From Halopenitus malekzadehii (GTDB lineage Archaea > Halobacteriota > Halobacteria > Halobacteriales > Haloferacaceae): DNA of 64,000 nt. Position numbers and translations under genes: made by a program. The stretch lies in assembly GCF_900108505.1 (NCBI RefSeq), contig NZ_FNWU01000001.1:760725-824724 (forward strand), in the 5' to 3' direction. The notes under the pieces are model-generated. The model had not been told where the DNA came from and made no database searches. It worked only from the letters and a program-made list of their open reading frames with translations. This document shows, piece after piece, positions 1 through 9,263 of this stretch. The number at the start of each line of letters is the position of its first letter. The first letter of the stretch is position 1.

Positions 1-1309
1 CGTCCTCGCCACGCTGATGGACCGCGAACCCTCGGTCGGCCAGCTCCGAGACGACTGCCTCGGCGTCGCCGTCGATCTCGGCGGTGAACTCCCGGAAGTG
101 GTAGGCGTCGTTTGCCGGCGCCGACACACCCGGAACCTCGTCGAGTTCGGCGGCGAGCCGCGCGGGCAGGCGCGTACAGCGGTCCGCGAGGTCGGTGAGC
201 CCCTCGGGACCGAGGTACGTCGCGTGGATCGCCGTCCGAAGCGCGACCCACGCCTGGTTGCTGCAGATGTTACTCGTCGCCCGTTCGCGGCGGATGTGCT
301 GTTCGCGCGTCTGGAGCGTGAGCGTGTACGTCCGGTCTCCGTCGGCGTCCTCGCTTGCGCCCACGAGCCGCCCGGGCACCTGTCGGAGGAACTCCTCGCG
401 GCAGGCGAACAGCCCGATGCCCATCCCGAAGGCGTTCGGCAGTCCCAGCACGCCGGCGTTTCCGACCACGACGTCGGCGCCGACCGTGGCCGGGTTTTCG
501 AGCAGCGACAGCGCCAGGAGGTCCGAGCCGAGACAGAACAGCGTCTCCCGGTCCTCGAGGATCGACCCGACCGCCCCGAGGTGCTCCTCGATGACGCCGT
601 CGGTGGTCGGGGTCTCGACGTACACCAGGAGGACGTCCTCGTCCAGAGCCGTCTCCAGCGCGTCGGGATCGACCATCCCGTTCTCGGTCGGGAACTCGCA
701 GATCGACAGCCCGGCGCCGTCGGTGTAGTTCTCGAGGACCGCCCGTCGCTCCGCCCGCAGGTAGTCCGGCACGAGGATCGTCGATCCGTCCGCGGCTCGC
801 ACCCGGTCCGCCAGGGTGGCGGCCTCGCCGAGGGCGGTCGCGGCGTCGTACATCGAGCAGTTCGCGACGTCCATCCCCGTCAGCTCGGTCACGAGTGACT
901 GGAACTCGAACAGCACCTGGAGGAATCCCTGTGAGATCTCCGGCTGATACTGCGTGTAGGACGTGATGAACTCCGAGCGCAGCGAGAGGGAGTCGACGAC
1001 CGACGGCACGTAATGGGCGTAGTGGCCGCGACCGAGGAACTCGGTGACGTCGGCGTTCGCGTCCAACGTTCGTTCGAGGCGTCGTCGGACGCCCTGCTCG
1101 GACTCCCCCTCGATCCCGAATGACCCGTCGTAGCGGACTGGGTCCGGGATGTCGAACAGCTCCTCGACGTCGTCCACGTCGATGGCGGCCAGCATCTCCG
1201 CCACGTCGTCCGCGTCGTGCGGCGTGAACGGGCTCCCCGATTCGGCCTGCGCCAGGTCGTCTATCTGGGGAATCGGTTCACGCGTGGGGTGGGCTCGTTC
1301 CATCGTCAT
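1..1309 (-). CDS. gcvPA: Glycine dehydrogenase (decarboxylating) subunit 1, P-protein alpha, partial
   Basis: The first about 436 residues of the N-terminal half of the split, PLP-dependent P-protein are present; the C-terminus lies beyond the left edge. GcvPA with GcvPB decarboxylates glycine and passes the aminomethyl group to lipoyl-GcvH. The translated minus strand shows family stretches such as [19 protein letters not shown] and [12 protein letters not shown]. The chosen start is ATG at 1309, which overlaps the gcvH stop as ATGA. A second in-frame ATG at 1303 is also possible. It is the third gene of the gcvT-gcvH-gcvPA operon, with gcvPB expected further left. Confidence 0.93.
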   Translation of the reverse strand, partial: MTMERAHPTREPIPQIDDLAQAESGSPFTPHDADDVAEMLAAIDVDDVEELFDIPDPVRYDGSFGIEGESEQGVRRRLERTLDANADVTEFLGRGHYAHYVPSVVDSLSLRSEFITSYTQYQPEISQGFLQVLFEFQSLVTELTGMDVANCSMYDAATALGEAATLADRVRAADGSTILVPDYLRAERRAVLENYTDGAGLSICEFPTENGMVDPDALETALDEDVLLVYVETPTTDGVIEEHLGAVGSILEDRETLFCLGSDLLALSLLENPATVGADVVVGNAGVLGLPNAFGMGIGLFACREEFLRQVPGRLVGASEDADGDRTYTLTLQTREQHIRRERATSNICSNQAWVALRTAIHATYLGPEGLTDLADRCTRLPARLAAELDEVPGVSAPANDAYHFREFTAEIDGDAEAVVSELADRGFAVHQRGED

Positions 1310-1686
1310 ATCTGCTCCTCGTACTCCTCGGCCGTGAGGAGGTGGTCGACGTCGTCATCGGTGCGTATCTCGACGAGCCAGCCGTCGCCGTGTGGGTCCT
1401 CGTTGATGAGCTCCGGCTGGTCCGTGATCGCTTCGTTGACCGCCTCGATCGTTCCCGAGACCGGGAGGTAGATGTCCGAGACGGCCTTGATGCTCTCGAC
1501 GACGGCGAACTGGTCGCCCCGGTCGAACGTCTCACCCTCCCGCGGCAGCTCCGCGAAGACGATATCGCCGAGTTCGTCCTGCGCGAAGTCGCTGATGCCG
1601 ATCCGGAGGACGCCCTCCGCGTCGGTCTCGTGTACCCATTCGTGCGATTCTGCGTATCGCCGGTCGGTTGGTATCTCGTGGTCCAT
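1306..1686 (-). CDS. gcvH: Glycine cleavage system H protein (lipoyl carrier)
   Basis: A 126-residue lipoyl-domain protein that shuttles the aminomethyl group between P- and T-protein. The lipoylated lysine is in the motif [10 protein letters not shown] (Lys67 with the start used here), and the N-terminal YAESHEWV is typical of GcvH. An open frame extends upstream to 1776 but there encodes only a Thr/Pro/Lys low-complexity run that is the out-of-frame shadow of the gcvT tail, so ATG at 1686 is preferred. It lies 4 nt after the gcvT stop and overlaps gcvPA by 4 nt. Confidence 0.95.
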   Translation of the reverse strand: MDHEIPTDRRYAESHEWVHETDAEGVLRIGISDFAQDELGDIVFAELPREGETFDRGDQFAVVESIKAVSDIYLPVSGTIEAVNEAITDQPELINEDPHGDGWLVEIRTDDDVDHLLTAEEYEEQI

Positions 1687-1690
1687 GGCG

Positions 1691-2863
1691 TTATTCGTCG
1701 GTTTCGTGGGTTGCGTCGTCGGATTCGTCGGCGTCGTCGGTTTCGTCGGCGTCGTCGGTTTCGTCGGTGTCGACAAGGGAGTCGAGGAACCGCTGGCCGA
1801 CGATCGTCGCCGGCACCTGCCGCCCGCGTACGTCGACCGCGATCGATGTCCCGGTCGAGGCGTAGTCGGCGTCGACGTATCCGAGCCCGATCGGCTCCGA
1901 GAGCGTGGGACTCATCGTCCCGCTCGTGACGTGGCCGATCCGTTCGTCGTCGTGGTGGATCCCGTACCCGCTTCGTGGCACTCCGCGTCCGTTCAGGTGG
2001 ATGCCCACGAGCAGTTCCTCGGGGCCCGTTTCCGCCTGGATCGAGAGCGCCTCCTTGCCGACGAAGTCGTTCTTCGAGTCGTCGACGACGAACCCGAGTT
2101 TCGCTTCGAGCGGCGTTCTGGGTTCTGTTTCCGGGTCGAAATCCTGTCCGGACAGCAGGAGGCCGGCTTCCAGCCGCAGCGTGTCCCGGGCGCCGAGGCC
2201 GCAGGGCTGGACGTCCTCAAACGTTCCCCAGAGTTCCCGCGATCGGTCGACGTCGACGAACACCTCGACGCCGTCCTCGCCGGTGTATCCCGTCCGTGCG
2301 ACGAGACACTCGACGCCGTTGATCGTGGTTCGGACCGCGGAGAATCGGCCGACGTCCGCGATCGAGCCGGCCGCGTTCGCGTCGACGGTCTCGATCGCGT
2401 CGGGGCCCTGGATCGCGAACAAGCCCAGATCGTCGGTTACGTCCGTGACCGTGGCGTCCGCGTCGATCGACGCGGCGTGCGTCCTCCAGCGATCGGTCAT
2501 CTGCGCTCCGTGGCCGGCGTTGGGGACGAACAGGTACGCGTCCTCGTCCGGGTCCCGATAGACGACCGTGTCGTCGATGATGTGGCCGTCCTCGTTCAGG
2601 ATGCACGAGTACTGTGCGTCCCCGGGATCGAGGTCCCGCACGTCGTTGGTCGTGAGGCGATTCATGAGCGCCGTCGCGTCAGGACCGCGAACCTCGAGCT
2701 CGCTCATGTGGCTGACGTCGAAGATCCCGACGGACTCCCGAACCGCGGAGTGTTCCGTGCTGATCCCCGCGTATGAAACGGGCATCTCCCACCCTCCGAA
2801 GTCGGTGAACTCCGCCCCGGAGTCGCGGTGTACCTGATACAATGGTGGCGTACGTAGCGACAC
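1691..2863 (-). CDS. gcvT: Glycine cleavage system T protein (aminomethyltransferase)
   Basis: GcvT transfers the methylene group from aminomethyl-GcvH to tetrahydrofolate and releases ammonia. Family blocks are visible from the N-terminus: [30 protein letters not shown] and [17 protein letters not shown] at 2863 gives [12 protein letters not shown], the normal haloarchaeal N-terminus; the frame stays open to 2968, but the extension has no family similarity. The protein ends in an extra tail of about 28 residues built from Asp/Glu/Thr/Ala repeats (DETDDA units), encoded by a short in-frame DNA repeat around 1695-1775. It is the first gene of the operon. Confidence 0.93.
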   Translation of the reverse strand: MSLRTPPLYQVHRDSGAEFTDFGGWEMPVSYAGISTEHSAVRESVGIFDVSHMSELEVRGPDATALMNRLTTNDVRDLDPGDAQYSCILNEDGHIIDDTVVYRDPDEDAYLFVPNAGHGAQMTDRWRTHAASIDADATVTDVTDDLGLFAIQGPDAIETVDANAAGSIADVGRFSAVRTTINGVECLVARTGYTGEDGVEVFVDVDRSRELWGTFEDVQPCGLGARDTLRLEAGLLLSGQDFDPETEPRTPLEAKLGFVVDDSKNDFVGKEALSIQAETGPEELLVGIHLNGRGVPRSGYGIHHDDERIGHVTSGTMSPTLSEPIGLGYVDADYASTGTSIAVDVRGRQVPATIVGQRFLDSLVDTDETDDADETDDADESDDATHETDE

Positions 2864-3037
2864 ACGTATATCTGGCCAGTAGAGCGACAAAAACCTTTCT
2901 GTGCTTGCGACGAGGACGCTCGACGCCGTCGAAGGGATGCCGTCAGGAGTGATGCCGTCAGTGGTCATCCCGCCGCTGAGGTCGTCATCGGTGGGCCGTC
3001 ATCGTCGACCGAGTACCTTTATCACTCTCCAACAGCT

Positions 3038-3054
3038 TTTCCCAATATGGGAAA
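3038..3054. promoter_or_regulatory. Perfect palindrome over the IclR-gene start (probable autoregulatory operator)
   Basis: TTTCCCA-ATA-TGGGAAA is a perfect 7-3-7 inverted repeat, and its centre contains the ATG of the downstream IclR-type gene. A TATA-like ctttat at about 3017-3022 lies roughly 25-30 nt upstream, so a leaderless transcript would begin inside the palindrome. Binding there would block initiation. IclR-family dimers typically bind inverted repeats of this size; assigning the site to the adjacent regulator is inference. Confidence 0.65.
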
Positions 3055-3799
3055 CCAATCGCGAAAGACGTCGAAGACGTCTCTGGAGGCCATCGAGGCG
3101 ATCCGGGACCTCGAGGGCGCGACGCTGTCGGAGATCGCCGACCACACGGACGTGCCGGTGAGCACGCTGCACACGCATCTGCAGACCCTCCGTGAGATGG
3201 AGTACGTGATCCGCGACGACGGCACCTATCGGCTCGGGATGAAGCTCTTTCACCTGGGCGAGCGCGCGAGATGGCGCGATGAACGCTATCATATCGTGAA
3301 GGAACACGCGTGGAACCTCTCGAATCGGGTCGGCGAGGAGGTGAGCTTCGCGATCCGGGAGAACGACCGAATGGTCATCCTGCTGGACGAAACCACCGTC
3401 CCCTCGGAGGACGGCTTCCAGGTCGGTCGGTACTTCGACCTCCACAGTTCGGCATGTGGAAAAGCGACGCTGGCGAAGCTGTCCGAGTCCTGGGTCGACG
3501 ACTACGTCGATCGACACGGGCTGCCGGCGTACACCGACACGACGATCACCGATCGCGAGGCCCTCCACGACGAGCTCGAGACGATCCGGAACCGTGGCTA
3601 TGCGGTGAATGAGCAGGAGGAACTGGAGGGATTGCGGGCTGTGGCCCTCGCGATCGAGGAACCGGACGGCGGCGTCTTCGGAACGCTCGACATCTCCGGG
3701 CCGCCGTATCGCCTTCCGGAGGCAGACGTCGTCGCCGAACGACTCCGATCGGCAGTGACGGAGATCGAGGCCGCACTCGAGGAGTACACGCGGTCGTGA
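3047..3799 (+). CDS. IclR-family transcriptional regulator
   Basis: A 250-residue protein with an N-terminal winged helix (residues about 8-70; SEIADHTDVPVSTLHTHLQTL is the HTH) and a C-terminal IclR effector-binding domain (about 80-245; HSSACGKATLAKLS, RGYAVNEQEELEGLRAVA and ISGPPYRL are characteristic). It probably acts as a homodimeric repressor or activator of a small-molecule pathway; the ligand cannot be told from sequence. It is divergent from the gcv operon and has a perfect palindrome on its own start codon, which suggests autoregulation. A near copy of the palindrome lies just after its stop codon. Confidence 0.9.
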   Translation: MGNQSRKTSKTSLEAIEAIRDLEGATLSEIADHTDVPVSTLHTHLQTLREMEYVIRDDGTYRLGMKLFHLGERARWRDERYHIVKEHAWNLSNRVGEEVSFAIRENDRMVILLDETTVPSEDGFQVGRYFDLHSSACGKATLAKLSESWVDDYVDRHGLPAYTDTTITDREALHDELETIRNRGYAVNEQEELEGLRAVALAIEEPDGGVFGTLDISGPPYRLPEADVVAERLRSAVTEIEAALEEYTRS

Positions 3800-3814
3800 C
3801 GGTCGATCGACTTC

Positions 3815-3835
3815 AGTTTTCCAGTCTGGGAAACT
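3815..3835. promoter_or_regulatory. Second IclR-type inverted repeat downstream of the regulator
   Basis: AGTTTTCC-AGTCT-GGGAAACT is an 8-5-8 inverted repeat with one mismatch. It shares the TTTCCCA/TGGGAAA core with the site over the regulator's start codon. It sits 16 nt beyond the stop codon at the beginning of a 750-nt gene-poor, AT-rich spacer. Which transcript it would control is unclear. Confidence 0.4.
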
Positions 3836-4554
3836 CGGTCGTCGCCGGTCGCGACGGACGGGGGTGGTGCGTTCGCCGTGACCCGATCGCGGCCGATCCG
3901 AGATACAACTGACAAATATATGTGTGTAATGGATCGTCAACTTTCCTCGCGGATCGTCGCTGCCCGTCACGGAGCGCCGACTTCCGCGACCGGGGACCGA
4001 TCGATCGCGGACTGATCGACCGTGGATCGTTTCACGGAATCCGAACCGACACCGTCACCGCCGATCGGCAGTCATTTCGGCATATCGAAAGATAATATAA
4101 ACTATGTTACTGGTGTTTATTTGTATATCTGAATAGTTTGGTTCGACGTCTCTCCGATCCACCACCGTCGATCGGCGTCGCCGACGTCGTGTCCGAAGAC
4201 GCCCGTTTTGTGGGACGAACCGATGATCTCGGAGAGACGTTTACCGCTGCCCCTTGATGCTCGGAGCGTCCCCGACCGTGTTTGAGCTGAAACGGCACGA
4301 TCGGTCGTATGGGTCGACTCGATCGGGCCGTTGTGAAATCACTACTCCATAAATATAAAATAATATATAAATATAATCAATGTATTAATTGTATTTGGTG
4401 TTTATTGACCGAGACGGCGTTCGACATCGAGATCTGCCGATGCAGTCTCGCCCGTCCGATGGCGACGACGATACAGGCCCGACGCGCTCCGGTTCCCGTC
4501 GTCGTGGTCCCGTTCGACCGATGTACCAGACGGCCTATATCGCCGGGTGGCGTT
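3836..4554. other. AT-rich spacer upstream of nosD
   Basis: I see no convincing gene here. The spacer has two strongly AT-rich tracts (about 4080-4135 and 4345-4410) that look like promoter DNA. The decamer GGTGTTTATT occurs at 4112-4121 and again at 4397-4406. Open frames continue upstream from the NosD coding region to 4309 and 4459, but they encode sequence without signal-peptide or family character. No remnant of nosZ was recognised. Confidence 0.5.
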
Positions 4555-6927
4555 GTGTCATCCGTGTCGCGGATCGATCCGTACGGCGATGGCTCGCGTA
4601 CCGTGGTCCGCCTGGCCTGGCTCACGGTCGCGGCGCTCGTCGTCGTCGCCACGGCTGCGTTCGTCGTCGACGTCGGGACGGCAGCGCCCGACCCGGTCGC
4701 ATACGATCGAACCGCAGAACTCGGCGTCTCGGCCGAAACGGACGCCGTTATGGCCGGTGCGGTCGAGATACCCACCGCACAGGTGTTCTACTCGCAGTTC
4801 CAGTACGTCGTCGGCTATGCAGGGATCGAGACGATGGTCGCCGATATCGACGACCCCCGGACGGAGCGACAGCTCGGCTCCCCGATTGCCGCGTACGTCC
4901 GGACGTACGACGACGTGGAACCAACCGTCGACGGTCGTGGCCGCCTGACGACGGCTGGATCGCCGGCCTGGACCCCGGCGGCGGAGGCGGTCTACGTCGT
5001 CGGGAGCGACGCCCGGACCACCGCCGGGAAGACGGTCGTCCCGTTCGGGACCACGGATGCGGCCGAGTCGTTCGCGTCGGAGGAGAGCGGCACCGTCATC
5101 GCGTGGTCGTCGCTTCGTGAGCGCTCGTTCGACGTCGCGACGGCGGACACGGTTCGGGGGTTCGTTCCCGACCGATGGGCCCGTGCGAACGAGCGGATCG
5201 ATCGGGCCACCGACCGAACGGACCGACCGGTGTCCGTCGTCGTTGAACCGGATATGGATTCGGCTCGGCAGCCGGATACAGCCCGGCAGGAGGATTCGGC
5301 CCGGCAGGAGGATTCGGCCCGGCAGGAGGATTCGGCCCGGCAGGAGGATTCGGCCCGACAGTCGGATCCGGTTCGACGAGCGGGCTCGATCCAGGCGGCG
5401 ATCGACGCCGCGCCACCGAACACGACGGTTCGGGTCCCTGAGGGAACCTATGCGGAGCAGATCACCGTCTCGAAGTCGATCACCATTGCGGGCCAGGATG
5501 CCCGTCTTCGGGGGAACGGAACCGGATCGGTGATCACGGTCGAGTCGGCGAACGTTTCGATCACGGGGGTTCGGATCGCGGGCACCGGGAACCGAACGCG
5601 GAACGACGAGGCGATCAGCCAGCCGCCGGGAGACGACGGGGAGGAGCCCGATGACGCGAACACGGACTGGGACGAACACATCCGAACCGGCTACGGGTAC
5701 GGTGACGCCGCCATTCTGGCGGCCGACTCGCCGGGTCTCGTGGTCGCACACACGACGATCGAAACGAACGCCAGCGGCATCCTGCTTCGGGAGGGATCCG
5801 ACGCGGTCATCCGGAACGTCCGGGTGATCGGAACGGACGGCTGGCAGGACGGATTTATGGGAGTCACCGCGTTGAACTCCCGGATCACGGTCACCGGGAG
5901 CACGTTCTCGGGGGGACGGGACGGGATCTATATTCACCGAGGCGACGGATCAGTGGTCCGAAACAGCACGTTCCGGAACAATCGATACGGGATCCACCTG
6001 ATGTACACGAGCGATACGCTGCTCGCCGACAACGTGATTCGCGACCAGGAGTTCGGCGGAATCACGGTGATGACGCGTCCCGAAGGGAACGCGATCGTCG
6101 GCAACGACATCCGTCGGACGCCGACCGCGATCCAGCCCTCCGGAATCCGGAGCTATATCGGCTACAACACGCTCGTCGACAATGAACTCGGGCTGTCGAC
6201 GACTGCCCGCGAATCCGTCTACGAGTACAACGTGATCGCCGACAACGGGATGGGTGCGCGATCGACGACTGTCATCCCCTCGAGCGAGATCGCGCGAAAC
6301 GACTTCGTCGGGAACGACCGACACGCCTCCGCGGGATCCGGGCCGTTGCGGATCTGGGCGGATGACGACCACGGGAACTATTGGCAAGGCGCGTACGAAT
6401 CGCCGTTCGCCGTGGGCACGACGTCGGCGGATTCGGACGTCGCGGACGGTCCGAACGCTACAGACGGCCCGGACGGCTCGCCGCTCACGCGATCGGCGAC
6501 GTTCGATCGACCCTATCGGCCGAGTTCACCGGTCGACGCCGCGCTCCACCGGGACCCGGCCGCTACGACGCTCGCGGAATCACCGGCGCTCCGCGCGCTC
6601 ACCGCGTTCCGGGGATCGGTCCCCGGTGCTCGCACCGGAAGCGTGATCGACCCCGAACCGGCGCGGGCACCGTATTCGCCGGCACGGGTCGATCGGGCGA
6701 CGACGTCCGGCGATCCTGTCCACGCGGACTGGTGGCAGGACCTGCTCAACGGCACGCGCGGTTCCCCCGATTCGGCCGACAGCACACTCCTGGAGACCGA
6801 AATGACCAACGACACGGCCGACAACGGCGGCACGGACAGCTCCGCCGACACGAACAGCCACGACACGAACAGCACCGCCGACACGGACGACATCGAGGAC
6901 GGAACCGGCGCGGGTGCGACGCAATGA
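4555..6927 (+). CDS. nosD: NosD-type copper-site maturation protein with N-terminal NosL-like domain
   Basis: NosD is an exported right-handed beta-helix protein that, with the NosFY transporter, helps build the copper centres of nitrous-oxide reductase. From the GTG at 4555 (about 790 residues) the order is: signal/anchor helix (about 20-40), a NosL-like domain (about 65-205), a 6-residue tandem repeat EDSARQ encoded by 18-bp units (5257-5382), PbH1 beta-helix repeats (RSIQAAIDAAPPNTTVRVPEGTY onward to about residue 600), and an acidic Thr/Asn/Asp tail. The NosL-like part matches the stand-alone NosL of this cluster in order (YV..D-V.., YVV.SD.R, PF...D.A..F). Starts at 4459 or 4309 are possible. 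The stop overlaps nosF as ATGA. Confidence 0.88.
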   Translation: MSSVSRIDPYGDGSRTVVRLAWLTVAALVVVATAAFVVDVGTAAPDPVAYDRTAELGVSAETDAVMAGAVEIPTAQVFYSQFQYVVGYAGIETMVADIDDPRTERQLGSPIAAYVRTYDDVEPTVDGRGRLTTAGSPAWTPAAEAVYVVGSDARTTAGKTVVPFGTTDAAESFASEESGTVIAWSSLRERSFDVATADTVRGFVPDRWARANERIDRATDRTDRPVSVVVEPDMDSARQPDTARQEDSARQEDSARQEDSARQEDSARQSDPVRRAGSIQAAIDAAPPNTTVRVPEGTYAEQITVSKSITIAGQDARLRGNGTGSVITVESANVSITGVRIAGTGNRTRNDEAISQPPGDDGEEPDDANTDWDEHIRTGYGYGDAAILAADSPGLVVAHTTIETNASGILLREGSDAVIRNVRVIGTDGWQDGFMGVTALNSRITVTGSTFSGGRDGIYIHRGDGSVVRNSTFRNNRYGIHLMYTSDTLLADNVIRDQEFGGITVMTRPEGNAIVGNDIRRTPTAIQPSGIRSYIGYNTLVDNELGLSTTARESVYEYNVIADNGMGARSTTVIPSSEIARNDFVGNDRHASAGSGPLRIWADDDHGNYWQGAYESPFAVGTTSADSDVADGPNATDGPDGSPLTRSATFDRPYRPSSPVDAALHRDPAATTLAESPALRALTAFRGSVPGARTGSVIDPEPARAPYSPARVDRATTSGDPVHADWWQDLLNGTRGSPDSADSTLLETEMTNDTADNGGTDSSADTNSHDTNSTADTDDIEDGTGAGATQ
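5257..5382 (+). repeat. In-frame 18-bp tandem repeats inside nosD
   Basis: Seven consecutive 18-bp units of the type GATTCGGCCCGGCAGGAG encode DSARQE-like hexapeptides. Three central copies (5293-5346) are identical and the flanking units have diverged. The array forms a linker between the NosL-like domain and the beta-helix. There are no spacers, so it is a minisatellite and not a CRISPR. Confidence 0.9.
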
Positions 6928-7682
6928 CCGAGACACGGCCACTCATTCGGGTCGACGGTATCACGCGAACGTACGGCGGCGTCCCGGTACTTGCCGGCAT
7001 TTCCGCTGACATCCATCCCGGCGTGACGGCCGTGGTGGGCCCGAACGGGTCCGGAAAATCGACTCTGTTGCGCCTCCTCGTCGGCGAGACCTCACCCATC
7101 GATGGAACGGTTCAGTACGAGGGACCGAACGCTCCAAAACGGATCGGCTATCTCCCGCAGCGGGCGTCCTTCCGGGAGTCGTTCACCGCTCGGGAAACGC
7201 TCGCGTTCTACGCGCGACTGCTCGGCAAGCGCCCGGACGGGCATCTCGAGCGTGTCGGCTTGTCCGATGCAGCCGATCGATCTATCGGGGATCTTTCGGG
7301 CGGAATGCGTCGATTGTTGGGCATCGCGCAGGCGACGATCGGCGATCCGCCCGTTCTCGTCCTGGATGAACCGACGAGCGGTCTGGACCCCACAATGCGT
7401 GATCGGATATTCCGGTTGGCGGAGGAGTACGCGACCGCCGGCACCGCGGTCGTCGTGAGCACCCACGACCTCGATCTGGTCGACCGCTATGCGGACCGCG
7501 TGCTCTGTCTGCGACACGGGTCGGTTGCGGCGTCGGGGTCGCTCTCGGATCTCTACGCCGCTCACGGCGTGGAGACCGCAACCGACCTCTACCGATCGAT
7601 CGTTCACGACTCGAGCATCGAGACGGACCCATCCGAAGAGCCCACCGGGTCGGTCCACGTTACGGGGGTGTCGGACCGATGA
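6924..7682 (+). CDS. nosF: ABC transporter ATP-binding protein NosF
   Basis: A 252-residue ABC ATPase with Walker A GPNGSGKST (residues 39-47), Q-loop GYLPQRAS, signature LSGGM, Walker B VLVLDEPTSGLD and H-loop STHDL. With NosY it forms the membrane transporter thought to supply a sulfur species or drive NosD for assembly of the NosZ copper centres. The start ATG at 6924 overlaps the nosD stop, and its stop overlaps the nosY start; both are ATGA junctions. It therefore belongs to a tightly coupled nosDFY operon. Confidence 0.92.
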   Translation: MTETRPLIRVDGITRTYGGVPVLAGISADIHPGVTAVVGPNGSGKSTLLRLLVGETSPIDGTVQYEGPNAPKRIGYLPQRASFRESFTARETLAFYARLLGKRPDGHLERVGLSDAADRSIGDLSGGMRRLLGIAQATIGDPPVLVLDEPTSGLDPTMRDRIFRLAEEYATAGTAVVVSTHDLDLVDRYADRVLCLRHGSVAASGSLSDLYAAHGVETATDLYRSIVHDSSIETDPSEEPTGSVHVTGVSDR

Positions 7683-8548
7683 CCGCGTCACGGTCGCGCG
7701 TCTTCGGCGCCGTCCTCCGTCGCGAGCTCGCGACGGTCGTTCGAACCCCCGGTTACTGGCTCACGGTTTTTGGACTCCTCGTCGTGCTTGGCGGGGTTCT
7801 CGCCGTCGGTGGCGGCGGCGAAACGGGATTCATACCCACGATCGTCGACCTGCTGATGCCGACCGAGGTAGTCGTTCCGGTAGTTGCGGTCGTGCTCGGG
7901 TACCGCGCCTTGCTCGCCGACGTCGAGGAGCTGGCGATGATCCGGACGTATCCGGTCTCGATGGCTACGTACGTCTGTGGCGTCTTCGTCGCTCGCGTTG
8001 CCGCACTCGTGGGATCGATGGTCCCGTTCGCGCTGATCGGCGGGGTCGTCTGGCTTACCGCGAGTCCGGACACGACCATCTACGCCACCCACACCGGCGT
8101 CGATTCGCCGTTGCTTTTCGTCCGGTTTCTCGTCCTCGTCGTCCTGCTCGGGATCCCGTACCTGTCGATGTCGATGGTTGCCGGCGTGGTCGCGAGCAGC
8201 CGGCGAGGAGCGATCGCGCTCGCCGCGCTCCTTCTCGTCGGCGGCGTGCTGGGCGGCGACCTCGCCGTGGTCGGATCGCTGGGCGGTGGCGCCGGCAGCG
8301 GATCGCTTCCGGCCCGCGTCGCGATCCCGCCCAACGGCGCCTTCCGGGGGCTCGTCTTCGAACACGTCGTCGGGGTCGCACTGCCCCCCGATTCCGGATT
8401 CGTGTCGTCCCGGGCGGCGATCGGGATCCTCATCGGCTGGACGGTGGTGGGCGTCGGGAGCGCGGTCTGCACCCTGACGGTCGGCGGCGCAGTCGGCGAT
8501 CGCCTCGAGCGGCTTCGAGTGCGGATCGAGTCCGTCCGTGATCGGTGA
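7679..8548 (+). CDS. nosY: ABC transporter permease NosY
   Basis: A 289-residue integral membrane protein with about six hydrophobic helices, including a first helix after the motif RRELATVVRTPGYW and further ones near residues 55-75, 95-120, 140-165, 170-195 and 245-275. This is the ABC-2 permease layout of NosY. It is translationally coupled to nosF. The family pairs with NosF for copper-site maturation of nitrous-oxide reductase; the assignment rests on the gene order nosD-nosF-nosY. Confidence 0.88.
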   Translation: MTASRSRVFGAVLRRELATVVRTPGYWLTVFGLLVVLGGVLAVGGGGETGFIPTIVDLLMPTEVVVPVVAVVLGYRALLADVEELAMIRTYPVSMATYVCGVFVARVAALVGSMVPFALIGGVVWLTASPDTTIYATHTGVDSPLLFVRFLVLVVLLGIPYLSMSMVAGVVASSRRGAIALAALLLVGGVLGGDLAVVGSLGGGAGSGSLPARVAIPPNGAFRGLVFEHVVGVALPPDSGFVSSRAAIGILIGWTVVGVGSAVCTLTVGGAVGDRLERLRVRIESVRDR

Positions 8549-8575
8549 GTCAGGGCGGGCGATGGGGTCCGTGAG

Positions 8576-9076
8576 TCACAGGAGTTCGTCCACGCTTCGG
8601 AGGAAGCGGTCGACGAGCCGGTCGGACAGCGAGGGTGACACAGTATCGACGAGCTGCGCGGTTCGTGCCGGGCGCGTGAGCGAAACGGTCATCGGTGACG
8701 ACGGCGATTTCTCGACGACGTCGTGTTCCGCAAGCGTCGAGAGGTGCCACGAGACGGTGCTCTCGGCGAGATCCAGGTCGGTCGCGAGCGTGCCCGGCCG
8801 TCGGTCCCCGTCCGCCGCGAGGCGAACGACGATGCCGCGTGCGGTCTCCCGACGGAGGAACGCGATCGTCCGTCGATCCCACGGATCGAACGACGGCGCG
8901 AAGTAGTGGGTCTTTCCGCCGACCGGCTCCTTGACGACCGTTCCCTCACGGGTGAGGCGACGGAGATGGTACTGGACCTGCCCGGTCGCGAGATCGAGGT
9001 CGCGACCGATCCGCCGGAAGTGGAGCCCGGGCGTGGCGTGGACGTGCCGACGGATCCGATCCCTGGTGTCGGACAT
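8576..9076 (-). CDS. Two-domain winged-helix transcriptional regulator
   Basis: A 166-residue cytosolic protein with two ArsR/MarR-like winged helices in tandem. The first (about 1-65) contains RRIGRDLDLATGQVQYHLRRL and the second (about 70-135) contains ATDLDLAESTVSWHLSTLAEHD. Such double-wHTH proteins are common in haloarchaea. Its position between nosDFY and a divergent small membrane-protein gene suggests local control of the nos/copper cluster, but this is inference. The stop is 28 nt from the nosY stop, in convergent orientation. No metal-binding cysteines are seen. Confidence 0.85.
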   Translation of the reverse strand: MSDTRDRIRRHVHATPGLHFRRIGRDLDLATGQVQYHLRRLTREGTVVKEPVGGKTHYFAPSFDPWDRRTIAFLRRETARGIVVRLAADGDRRPGTLATDLDLAESTVSWHLSTLAEHDVVEKSPSSPMTVSLTRPARTAQLVDTVSPSLSDRLVDRFLRSVDELL

Positions 9077-9263
9077 TGCATACTGGTCGCGTCCCGATCG
9101 TGGTTAATCGTGTGCCGGTTTTCAGCGCGTGGGAACGGCGATCGGGACGTGGCTCCGCGTCACTGACCGGCCGTTCGATCCGGGCGAACACCGTTCGGCC
9201 GTTCGATCCGGGCGATCGCTCGTCGACCGGTGTCCTTCTTATCCCGGCGTCCGTACATCCGTC

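Noticed and set aside
17-898. Plus-strand frame of 293 codons at the left edge
   Set aside because: The minus strand encodes gcvPA with many conserved blocks; the plus frame is its mirror.
4107-4298. 63-codon minus-strand frame in the spacer before nosD
   Set aside because: No family resemblance, poor codon pattern and promoter-like AT-rich DNA around it.
5257-5382. Repeat array in nosD considered as a CRISPR
   Set aside because: Units are 18 bp, directly adjacent and in frame with the protein; there are no unique spacers and no cas genes.
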